From: Xanthobacteraceae bacterium
Lineage (GTDB): Bacteria > Pseudomonadota > Alphaproteobacteria > Rhizobiales > Xanthobacteraceae
Assembly: GCA_030037185.1 (NCBI GenBank)
Contig: JASHRR010000825.1
Coordinates: forward strand, 1-8,143
DNA length: 8,143 nucleotides
Direction of reading: 5' to 3'
This document shows, piece by piece, positions 1-5,621 of the stretch. The notes under the pieces are model-generated. The model was not told the origin of the DNA and searched no databases. It saw only the letters and a list, made by a program, of their open reading frames with translations. The first letter of the stretch is position 1, and each line of letters starts with the position of its first letter. The position numbers and the translations under genes are program-made.

Positions 1-470
1 ATGAGCCGAATGTCCGCGCTGGTGCCGATGGTGGCGCCGATGGCCTGCGTGGGCGGCATGTCGGCGATTGCATGCCATTGCGTGTTGGCGGCGACCATGA
101 CGTAGGACGTGCGGTAGTAGGGCCGGGTCACGGCGAGCCACTGCGGATAGGCATCCGGAATGAGCTTGAAACCGAGATAGATGTCGCAGGTCTCGAGAAA
201 GGCGCGGTAGAGATTGACAAGGTCCTCGCCGACCGAATTCTGACCGAGTTCGTGCGGCTCTGCGTCGAGCAGGAGGGCCGCCGCAATCGCCTGCCCGATC
301 TTGCGGGCGATCGGTAGGTCCGGATCACGAATGTCGAGACAATAATGCAGCGTTGAGCCGGCCTGACGCCGGCCGTATTTCCACTCGTCGGGAACATAGG
401 GTGTGTCCTGCGCCGAAGCGGGGCCGAGGGACACCCATAAAACCACCGCGGCAATGATGAACGCGTTCAT
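1..470 (-). CDS. Quinoprotein-associated periplasmic solute-binding protein (MxaJ/XoxJ-like), 5' part only
   Basis: Reading the minus strand from 470 gives 156 codons without a stop, running off the window edge, so the C-terminal part is missing. The first 20 residues are a signal peptide (MNAFIIAAVVLWVSLGPASA, cleavage before Q21), so the product is periplasmic. The mature part has the bilobed solute-binding look: a Cys at 44 followed by LDIRDPDLP, a helix IARKIGQAIAAALLL (54-68), GEDLVNLYRAFLETCDIYLGFKLIPDAYP (81-109), TRPYYRTSYVMVA (115-127) and IGTSAD (148-153). C44 and C95 could form a disulphide. Proteins of this type are typically annotated as quinoprotein dehydrogenase-associated ABC-transporter-like binding proteins; MxaJ and XoxJ are the methanol dehydrogenase relatives. 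Its position downstream of the PQQ dehydrogenase (239-bp gap) fits. No permease or ATPase is visible, so a role in enzyme maturation or ligand delivery is as likely as uptake. No strong Shine-Dalgarno precedes 470; the start rests on the signal peptide. Confidence 0.85.
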   Translation of the reverse strand, partial: MNAFIIAAVVLWVSLGPASAQDTPYVPDEWKYGRRQAGSTLHYCLDIRDPDLPIARKIGQAIAAALLLDAEPHELGQNSVGEDLVNLYRAFLETCDIYLGFKLIPDAYPQWLAVTRPYYRTSYVMVAANTQWHAIADMPPTQAIGATIGTSADIRL

Positions 471-549
471 ACCGAGCAGTCGAAGGGTGGGCAGAGCCCG
501 CCGATCCAGCCTTCGGCCGCTCCGACAGGCTGCGGGTGCCGTTGGGTAT

Positions 550-567
550 GGCGCGCAAAAGCGCGCC
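550..567. repeat. Perfect hairpin in the dehydrogenase / binding-protein gap
   Basis: GGCGCGC and GCGCGCC form a perfect 7-bp stem around an AAAA loop. No T-run follows on either strand, so it is not a classical intrinsic terminator. In the minus-strand transcript it would lie about 80 nt before the binding-protein start and could act as an mRNA processing or stabilising element. A second small stem, CCCGC/GCGGG, lies at 642-656. Confidence 0.5.
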
Positions 568-684
568 TCCCGGCGGCCTCTACGCGTGGGACGGTTTGCC
601 CGCCCGACACGTGATTGCGTCGCTGATGCAGCGGTGACCTGCCCGCCTTTCGCGGGGCACGATACCGCAACTTGATCTCCAGCT

Positions 685-707
685 CTGGTCGTGTTGCTCA
701 CGGCCAG
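685..707 (-). terminator. Possible stem-loop just after the PQQ dehydrogenase stop
   Basis: CTGGTCGTG (685-693) and CACGGCCAG (699-707) form a 9-bp stem with a 5-nt loop directly after the dehydrogenase stop codon. Read on the minus strand the stem has one A-C mismatch and no U-tract follows. It may be a weak or factor-assisted terminator, or a 3' stabilising hairpin that lowers expression of the binding-protein gene relative to the dehydrogenase. Confidence 0.3.
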
Positions 708-709
708 AA

Positions 710-2473
710 TCAATTGGGCAGCGCGAAGACCCATAGTACCGAGCCGCCATCGGGGTTCTGGATCTCCGGGGTGAGCGTCGCCAGCGCCTTGGACAGACTC
801 GACCCGCTGCCAACTGCCACGGCAACGTATTGCTTGCCGTTGACGCTGTAGGTAATCGGGAAAGAGTTGATGACATTGTTGAGGCGCATCTGCCATTTCA
901 CTTCGCCGGTAGTGTCGTCGAATGCCCGGAAGTAGCGATCCCAGGCGCCGTTGAAGACCAGCCCGCCGCCGGTCGGCAGCACGGCCGAGGTTTCCGGCGC
1001 GCGGAGCCGGTATGACCACACCTGCGATCGATCCTCGAGCTTGACCGCATCGACCCGTCCGATCTTGCCGTCGCTGTTGGGCACCGGCACGCGCGCAAAG
1101 ATGGCGCGTCCGCCCCCGGTGTAGGCCTGGCCAGGATCGAGCGGCGTGGGGGTGGTGTTCGAGCAGTACTCGTTGAGCGGCATGTACAGGATGCCCGTCT
1201 TCGGGCTGTAAGCCGTTGCTGGCCAGCCCCGGCCGCCCGGATCGGACGGGCAGTTGACGGTGGTTCGGCCGATATGCGGGATGGCCGCGGCATTGATGGT
1301 CTTCTCGCCGGTCTTGGGGTCGATCGCCGCCACCACGTTCTGCGGCACCGTTTCCTTATGCCACAACCATTGGCCGTTGGTGCGATCGAGCGCCTCGACG
1401 ATGCCGAGCTTCCCGGTGGTCACGACCGCCTTGCGGGTCTCCCCGTTGACCGGGAGATCGATCAGTTGGCGTTCATAGACGTAGTCGAGATCCCAAGTGT
1501 CATCTTCGAGATGCTGGTGGTACCACTCAAGCTTGCCGGTATCCGGATTGATAGCCAGTGTGGTGTCGGAATACATCGCATTGGTCTTCAGGCCCGGCTT
1601 TCTGGGCAGCGTGCCCCGCATTTCGGCAATCCACGGATAAGGCTGGCCAGTGCCGTAGAATACGAGGTTCTGCTCGGGATCGTAGGCACCCGTGATCCAC
1701 GCCGAGGCGCCGAACCGGCTTTCCAGCGGCAGGCCGTTCCAGGTGTCGTAGTTCGGGTCGCCCGGGTGGGCGATGGTGTAGACGCGCCACAGTTCGGCGC
1801 CGGTCTTGGCGTCATGTCCGGTGATGAAGCAACCGCCCGGCTCCGCATTGCCGCACCCGGTCATGCCCTGGATGACCTTGCCGTTGACCACGAAGGGCCC
1901 GCCCGTGTAGCGCCAGCCCTTGGTCCAGTCAGCGGTGGTGTGGTCCCACACCAGCTTACCGGTTTTGACATCGAGGGCGATGATGTGGGCGTCCGAGGTC
2001 GCGGCGATCAGCTTGTCCTCGTAGATCGCCATGTTTCGCTTGGCCATGACATTGGGGATGTCGGTGAACAGATTCTCGGGCAGTTCGCGCTTATACTCCC
2101 AGATCAGATCGCCCGTCGCCGCATTGAGCGCCTGGATCTTGTCGGCCCAGTTGAAGACGAAAAGCACCCCGTCGTGAACGATCGGCGTTGTCTCGGTAGG
2201 ACCTGGAGTGAGTGACCACGTCCAGACCGGCCGCAGGTCCTTGACGTTATCTTTGTTGATCTGGTCGAGCGGGCTGTAACCCCAGCCGTCGTAGGTCCGG
2301 CGCCACATGAGCCAATCCGCCGCCGGCGGATCGCGCAGCACCGCGTCGGTGACCGCCGTCATGGCGGCGGCGGGGTTTGCGGCCTGTGGCGCCTGCGCCA
2401 TAGCGGGCGCTCCGGCGAGCAACAGGGCCGGCAGGACCAGGGCCGTCGTTTTCCAGTCTCGGCGCATCACCAT
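710..2473 (-). CDS. PQQ-dependent alcohol dehydrogenase (methanol/ethanol family), probably lanthanide type
   Basis: This is a 587-aa soluble periplasmic quinoprotein that oxidises an alcohol or aldehyde using pyrroloquinoline quinone. A signal peptide (about 1-26, ending AMA before Q27) follows MVMRRDW. The start at 2473 has GGGAG 8 nt upstream. The body is an eight-bladed propeller with repeated A/G-x-D/N-x-x-TG-x-x-W motifs (for example 117-125, 168-176, 219-229, 308-317, 518-526). Family landmarks are MTGCGNAEPGG (E211, metal/PQQ ligand), YGTGQPYPW (273-281), WDLD (327-330, D328 catalytic) and ALDRTNGQWLW (361-371). C408 and C437 have the 29-residue spacing of the MDH C386-C415 disulphide. 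D330, two residues after the catalytic Asp, is the residue that marks XoxF/ExaF-type lanthanide enzymes. There is no C-terminal CXXCH, so a separate electron acceptor is needed. Odd points are Gln277 where MDHs have Asn, no vicinal Cys pair, and Lys355 where MDH has Arg (as in ethanol dehydrogenases). The substrate cannot be read from the sequence. Confidence 0.95.
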   Translation of the reverse strand: MVMRRDWKTTALVLPALLLAGAPAMAQAPQAANPAAAMTAVTDAVLRDPPAADWLMWRRTYDGWGYSPLDQINKDNVKDLRPVWTWSLTPGPTETTPIVHDGVLFVFNWADKIQALNAATGDLIWEYKRELPENLFTDIPNVMAKRNMAIYEDKLIAATSDAHIIALDVKTGKLVWDHTTADWTKGWRYTGGPFVVNGKVIQGMTGCGNAEPGGCFITGHDAKTGAELWRVYTIAHPGDPNYDTWNGLPLESRFGASAWITGAYDPEQNLVFYGTGQPYPWIAEMRGTLPRKPGLKTNAMYSDTTLAINPDTGKLEWYHQHLEDDTWDLDYVYERQLIDLPVNGETRKAVVTTGKLGIVEALDRTNGQWLWHKETVPQNVVAAIDPKTGEKTINAAAIPHIGRTTVNCPSDPGGRGWPATAYSPKTGILYMPLNEYCSNTTPTPLDPGQAYTGGGRAIFARVPVPNSDGKIGRVDAVKLEDRSQVWSYRLRAPETSAVLPTGGGLVFNGAWDRYFRAFDDTTGEVKWQMRLNNVINSFPITYSVNGKQYVAVAVGSGSSLSKALATLTPEIQNPDGGSVLWVFALPN

Positions 2474-2583
2474 TTGTCCCTCTCCCGTTTACTTCGTGAC
2501 ATTGGAAGTTTACTGGAAAATCTACTGTCACCGAAACACGCGGCGACGCATTCTTGCGAATTCTCGTGGCGATTCCGGTCGAG

Positions 2584-2829
2584 CTATAGCGGATCGCGGA
2601 CGGCCATTCCATGGCCCGCCGGCATTGAGTCGATTGCATGCAAGCATGAGTGGATCTCTTCAGCCGATCTGAAGGGATCGGGGCGCCGGCCAAACGGCCT
2701 GCGCACCGCTTCCGCCCGCAACCGGGCGACCACAACGTCGCCTACCTTTTCCGCAAGGTGCCGTTTCGCGGCGGTGGTCTGATCCCCGCAGAACCGCCCG
2801 AGGTGAGCGGCCGCGGCAGCCGCGGCCAT
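2584..2829 (-). CDS. Doubtful small ORF, 81 aa, hypothetical
   Basis: An ATG at 2829 opens 81 codons ending at 2584, in the same direction as and between the fusion gene and the dehydrogenase gene. The product begins with M followed by seven alanines and continues as a charged, Arg-rich sequence (HLGRFCGDQTTAAKRHLAEK near the N-terminus). It has no signal peptide, no membrane segment and no motif I recognise. Third codon positions are mostly G/C by eye, as in neighbouring genes. Only a weak GGTGGA lies upstream. The alanine run is produced by a DNA palindrome, which argues for chance. If real, it would be a cytoplasmic protein in an otherwise exported-protein operon. Confidence 0.2.
   Translation of the reverse strand: MAAAAAAAHLGRFCGDQTTAAKRHLAEKVGDVVVARLRAEAVRRPFGRRPDPFRSAEEIHSCLHAIDSMPAGHGMAVRDPL
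2809..2827. repeat. Near-perfect 19-bp GC palindrome
   Basis: GGCCGCGGC and GCCGCGGCC are exact reverse complements separated by one base. The element lies about 60 bp after the stop of the fusion gene. In minus-strand RNA it would fold into a very stable short hairpin, without a U-tract after it. It may mark the 3' end or a processing site of the upstream message, or be a protein-binding palindrome. Confidence 0.5.
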
Positions 2830-2887
2830 GTCGAAAGTCCACCCACCTCGTTCGGTTGCCGTCTCGCAGGCGCGACAGATCAGGCGG

Positions 2888-4555
2888 TCAATCCAGCGGC
2901 TCCACTTTGACGATGGCGCCGCCGTGATTGTTGCCGACCCACAGCACTGGGCACGGGCCGGTCTCCTGGACGAACACCCGCCTGATATTGGTGCTGTGCG
3001 GCAACAGATACTCGACGATCTCGTCGGTCTTGGAGTCGAGCCGCGCCACATGGTCGTTGAGCATCGAGCCGGTCCAGGCTTGCGCGCCGTCCTTGGTCGG
3101 CATCACGTCGTAGGGTGCGCCCCAGTCGATCGGCAGCTTCCATTCCCTGATCTTCTCCGTCACCGGATCGAACATGGCGATGCGGTTGGCGCCATATTCG
3201 GCAAACCACAGGTGGTTCTGGTCGTCGAAGCGGCCTCGGCGTGGCCGCGAGCGGACCATCGGCGTCGACCAGATCTGGGCGACGTTGGTTTTTGCATCGA
3301 GCTTGCCGATCTTGGTCGAGCCGAACTCCATCAGGTAGAGGTTGTTATCTTTGTCGACCGGGAGGCCGTAGCCACGCACAGTCTCGCCGTTGGCGGTGGT
3401 GGCGACGCCGCGGTCTTCCCACTGGCCGCTCTTGAGGTCGAGCCGGAACACGCGGCCGTTCTCGGTATCTTCCATCCACACCTTGCCGTCGACATACATG
3501 CGGGTTGGCGTCACCATATTGGTCTGGCTGGTGATGCCCTGCCATTCCCTCGGCAGCGGATAGGTGGTGACCTCCTTGGTCTTGCGATCGATCTTCGAGG
3601 CACCTGCCTGGTACGACATGCCGACCCAGATATTGCCGTCGGGGTCGAACTCGACGTTGAGCGGCCCCTTCGGCTGATCCGGTCGCAGCGTCTGCAGCGG
3701 ATAATCCGTCACACGGCCGGTCTTCGGATCGAGCTCGCCAACGAACTGGTTGCCGAAATCCGAATACCAGGCATGTCCGTCAGCATCGATGATCACATCA
3801 TGAGGCAGCGCTTCTTTGCGCGGCAGATCATATTCCGTGATGATGACGTTGGTGGCGCGACCCTTCGGGCGCGCAATCCTTTTGAAAACCTGGCCCTCGT
3901 TGTCGGGATTGTTCATGCTGGCGCTGACGAGAAACTCGGCCGCCGCATCCATCAGGTTGGCGGGAACGCGCGGGCGCTCGCTGCGCGGGCCGCCCTGCAG
4001 GAGAAGCTGCGGGCGGGTCGGCACACTCTCGGGAGCGTAGCGGCCCATACGTACGAACACGCTCTTCCACTCTTGCGGCGTATGCATGGCCGAGAAGACG
4101 CGTTGGAGGGTGTGGCAGCCCACGCAATTGGTGAGGAACGACTTCGTCCGCTCGTCGCCCGGCGCGCTCATGAGCCATTCGGCATTCGACAGCTGAGCCT
4201 GGATATTCTTCGTCTTGGCAAGCTTGATTTCGGCCGCGGCGGGCGTATCGGCTGCGACGTCGATCTGCTTCGGACCCGCCAAACTGTACCCGGCCGCCCG
4301 GATCGTGATGTTATAGCGGCCGGGTTCGATGCGATCGGCCGGGAAACTGAATTCGCCTCTGGCGTTGCTCACCACCGTCGTGGTGATGGTCGCGCCTTCC
4401 TTCTTGGCGCTGATGAGAACGCCTTCCATCAGTCCCTCTTCGGCGGAGGAGACCTTGCCGCTCAAGGAAGCCGTTTGCGCGTTCGCGCCGATTGCCGTTA
4501 AACCGGCGAGCAACCCAACAAAGCTCACGGTCGTCAAAAATCTTCTGGATGTCAT
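2888..4555 (-). CDS. Periplasmic fusion: carboxypeptidase-regulatory-like domain, c-type haem site, Vgb-like beta-propeller
   Basis: This is a 555-aa exported protein. I chose the start at 4555 because AGGGAG lies 8 nt upstream and a signal peptide follows (1-26, cleavage after GANA before Q27); the frame is open up to an ATG at 4738, but that would bury the signal. Domains in order: an Ig-like carboxypeptidase regulatory-like fold (about 30-113, with LSGKVSS, SNARGEFSFP and GRYNITIRAAGY); a cytochrome-c-like segment (about 123-217) with one haem site CVGCH (144-148) and M170 in EWKSVFVRMGRYAP as likely distal ligand; then a propeller (about 235-555) built of repeats such as DADGHAWYSDF, DPDGNIWVGM, DKDNNLYLMEFGS and DDQNHLWFAEYGANRIAMFDP. 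The propeller type is that of virginiamycin B lyase/streptogramin lyase. Lyase activity is not implied; a family name alone would mislead. Beside a haem-less quinoprotein, a role as electron acceptor or scaffold for it is a reasonable inference. Confidence 0.88.
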   Translation of the reverse strand: MTSRRFLTTVSFVGLLAGLTAIGANAQTASLSGKVSSAEEGLMEGVLISAKKEGATITTTVVSNARGEFSFPADRIEPGRYNITIRAAGYSLAGPKQIDVAADTPAAAEIKLAKTKNIQAQLSNAEWLMSAPGDERTKSFLTNCVGCHTLQRVFSAMHTPQEWKSVFVRMGRYAPESVPTRPQLLLQGGPRSERPRVPANLMDAAAEFLVSASMNNPDNEGQVFKRIARPKGRATNVIITEYDLPRKEALPHDVIIDADGHAWYSDFGNQFVGELDPKTGRVTDYPLQTLRPDQPKGPLNVEFDPDGNIWVGMSYQAGASKIDRKTKEVTTYPLPREWQGITSQTNMVTPTRMYVDGKVWMEDTENGRVFRLDLKSGQWEDRGVATTANGETVRGYGLPVDKDNNLYLMEFGSTKIGKLDAKTNVAQIWSTPMVRSRPRRGRFDDQNHLWFAEYGANRIAMFDPVTEKIREWKLPIDWGAPYDVMPTKDGAQAWTGSMLNDHVARLDSKTDEIVEYLLPHSTNIRRVFVQETGPCPVLWVGNNHGGAIVKVEPLD

Positions 4556-4751
4556 TTTTTTCGCTCCCTGCGCGCGGATCTTTTGCCCTGGAGACCCGCC
4601 AACATGAATTCGCCAGCTCGATTCGCAGTGCGCTTGGTGCATCCGTTGCTGAGCCTTTGCGCTTTCGCACCGGACGGCGCCGACCGCGGCGGGAGCGGAC
4701 CGGTGACGACGAGGCATTCGCAGATGCCGGCGACGCAAACCCGCAGGGCAG

Positions 4752-4780
4752 ATGATAAATCGTTATTCAGGTCCGGTCGA
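4752..4780 (-). promoter_or_regulatory. Candidate sigma-70-like promoter for the quinoprotein genes
   Basis: Read on the minus strand, TCGACC (4780-4775) and TATCAT (4757-4752) are 17 bp apart, matching the TTGACA/TATAAT consensus at 4 and 5 of 6 positions. Transcription would start near 4745 and leave a leader of about 190 nt before the fusion-protein start. Matches of this quality arise by chance, so this is only a candidate. Confidence 0.25.
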
Positions 4781-4835
4781 TCGGGAAAAGGGCTGGAGAG
4801 GTCAAATCACCGCCGTCCCGGCAGCGCCATCAAAG

Positions 4836-4856
4836 ATCGCGAAAACGCGATTTTTT
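4836..4856 (+). terminator. Intrinsic terminator hairpin, plus strand
   Basis: ATCGCG and CGCGAT form a perfect 6-bp stem around AAAA, followed at once by TTTTT. The preceding AAAG (4832-4835) can extend the stem by pairing with the T-run. This is the best terminator signature in the window. No recognisable plus-strand gene ends here, so it would end an unannotated transcript or block antisense reading. On the minus strand the hairpin is followed only by CTTTG, a weak U-tract. Confidence 0.65.
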
Positions 4857-4882
4857 GCACAACCGGGCGTTCGATTCCTCGT

Positions 4883-5003
4883 GCATTTGCATCAGAACAT
4901 CAGCGCGTCAAGGAGGCGCCATAATAGATATGCACAAGCACCCGTGCGCTACTGGCGTAACGAAACGCCAGAAGCGCCAAGTGCTCCGTCCCTATGCAAA
5001 TGC
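4883..5003. repeat. 10-bp inverted repeat enclosing a hairpin
   Basis: GCATTTGCAT (4883-4892) and ATGCAAATGC (4994-5003) are exact reverse complements, 101 bp apart. Between them CTGGCGT (4952-4958) and ACGCCAG (4965-4971) form a perfect 7-bp stem with a 6-nt loop. Together they could form a long-range stem with an internal hairpin in RNA of either strand. Confidence 0.5.
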
Positions 5004-5034
5004 CGCTCTCCACAAACGGCCAAACTCAAAAAGT

Positions 5035-5077
5035 CCAGCGCATGCCCCGAACGGAAAGCGAACGTGTCATGCGCTGG
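5035..5077. repeat. 10-bp inverted repeat flanking a CGAACG direct repeat
   Basis: CCAGCGCATG (5035-5044) and CATGCGCTGG (5068-5077) are exact reverse complements with a 23-bp spacer. Within the spacer CGAACG occurs twice (5048-5053 and 5059-5064), one helical turn apart. This could be an operator for a dimeric regulator or a stem-loop in a leader RNA. Confidence 0.5.
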
Positions 5078-5134
5078 CGAGGGAGCCCTTAGTGGGACGC
5101 CGTTCGACTGCAACGAGTGGACTGACGAGGTGTC

Positions 5135-5154
5135 GCGCCATCATAAATTGGCGC
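5135..5154. repeat. Hairpin next to the AT-rich island
   Basis: GCGCCA (5135-5140) and TGGCGC (5149-5154) form a perfect 6-bp stem with the 8-nt loop TCATAAAT. A T-run (5174-5180) lies about 20 nt further on the plus strand, too far for a standard terminator. Confidence 0.4.
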
Positions 5155-5199
5155 ATTGCTTTCTTCCTCTCAGTTTTTTTAGTTTAGAACTATCGACGG

Positions 5200-5227
5200 T
5201 TGCATTAATTTTTCATAAATATAATAT
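5200..5227 (+). promoter_or_regulatory. Candidate plus-strand promoter in the AT-rich island
   Basis: TTGCAT (5200-5205) and TAATAT (5222-5227) are 16 bp apart; TATAAT itself occurs at 5220-5225 with a 14-bp spacer. Transcription would start near 5234, nearly 390 nt before hyuA, which is long. On the opposite strand TTGGAC (5244-5239) and TATATT (5223-5218) could serve the minus-strand genes. AT-rich DNA yields such matches easily. Confidence 0.25.
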
Positions 5228-5402
5228 CCCAGCAAGATGTCCAAATCAACAACAAAATAATCAGATTTCCATTTTAATAATAGTGGGGCTATTGATCTGC
5301 GGTAACCTGCTGTCTTTTCTGGAGTTTCAGCGGATACGACCGGCCCGGCAACGAGCGCCATTGGAAGCGATCAAGAACCCCGTACCTGCATGACTGACGG
5401 TC

Positions 5403-5431
5403 TGAGCCGCCCCGCCGCGGTGGGCGGCTCA
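5403..5431. repeat. 10-bp GC stem-loop upstream of hyuA
   Basis: TGAGCCGCCC (5403-5412) and GGGCGGCTCA (5422-5431) form a perfect 10-bp stem with a 9-nt loop. No T-run follows on either strand. It resembles the U-poor terminators common in GC-rich alphaproteobacteria, but no gene is known to end here; it may also be a leader hairpin of the hyu transcript. Confidence 0.5.
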
Positions 5432-5621
5432 AGCGTCGGGAGTGATTCTCACAGCCACAGCGAAATCGGAGCAATCGTCAGCAAAGCCCTGCATCCGACC
5501 TTGCCCCGATTGCCGAATTCGTTGTACGCCGACCAACAGTCCGAAGCACCCGCCTGCAAATCGAGCTCAGCCGTTCGCGATGAAATCACCAAGCCGATCG
5601 CAGTTTCCGGCGGGGCGACGT

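Larger units (their letters stand above)
2474..2887. other. Gap between fusion gene and dehydrogenase gene
   Basis: This 414-bp stretch separates two genes of the same direction. It holds a near-perfect GC palindrome (2809-2827) and one weak minus-strand reading frame (2584-2829), both listed separately. The stretch next to the dehydrogenase start carries the GGGAG Shine-Dalgarno (2482-2486). I see no clear sigma-70 promoter, so co-transcription with the upstream gene is possible but not shown. Confidence 0.5.
4556..5621. other. Divergent intergenic region without a credible gene
   Basis: About 1.07 kb separates the minus-strand quinoprotein genes from the plus-strand hyu genes. Frames open here (the longest, 4752-5393 plus, 213 aa) lack a Shine-Dalgarno, show no family resemblance and change character along their length. 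The part from 4836 to 5154 is rich in inverted repeats. The part from about 5160 to 5330 is strikingly AT-rich compared with the rest of the window, and 5390 to 5621 is GC-rich again. Region-specific elements are listed separately. It could include a structured leader or small RNA, or a decayed gene. Confidence 0.6.

Noticed and set aside
1274..2215. 313-aa plus-strand open frame opposite the PQQ dehydrogenase
   Set aside because: Antisense shadow of a confidently identified gene.
2828..4501. 557-aa plus-strand open frame opposite the fusion gene
   Set aside because: It is antisense to a gene with signal peptide, haem motif and propeller repeats. Its His/Arg/Val-rich composition is typical of antisense frames in GC-rich DNA, and it shows no family motif.
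4556..4738. Longer N-terminus for the fusion protein starting at 4738
   Set aside because: It would add 61 Arg-rich residues before a clear signal peptide; the ATG at 4555 has a good Shine-Dalgarno.
4836..5154. CRISPR-like or tandem repeat array
   Set aside because: The repeats are inverted pairs of different sequence, not regularly spaced copies of one unit.
4930..5187. Possible 85-aa plus-strand ORF after AAGGAGG (4910-4916)
   Set aside because: The Shine-Dalgarno is 13 nt from the ATG, too far to be convincing, and the product is a basic, low-information sequence overlapping the inverted repeats.
5179..5361. 60-aa minus-strand frame in the AT-rich island
   Set aside because: No Shine-Dalgarno, no recognisable motif, and composition simply reflects the local AT content.
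4752..5393. 213-aa plus-strand open frame in the intergenic region, with a hydrophobic segment near its end (ISILIIVGLLICGNLLSFL)
   Set aside because: No Shine-Dalgarno at the start, it crosses a terminator and several hairpins, and the hydrophobic stretch comes from the AT-rich island. No in-frame ATG gives a plausible small membrane protein.
5442..5621. 60-residue N-terminal extension of HyuA from a GTG at 5442
   Set aside because: Family proteins begin at the ADIGGTFTD loop, and the extension is Pro/Ser/Cys-rich with no domain character.
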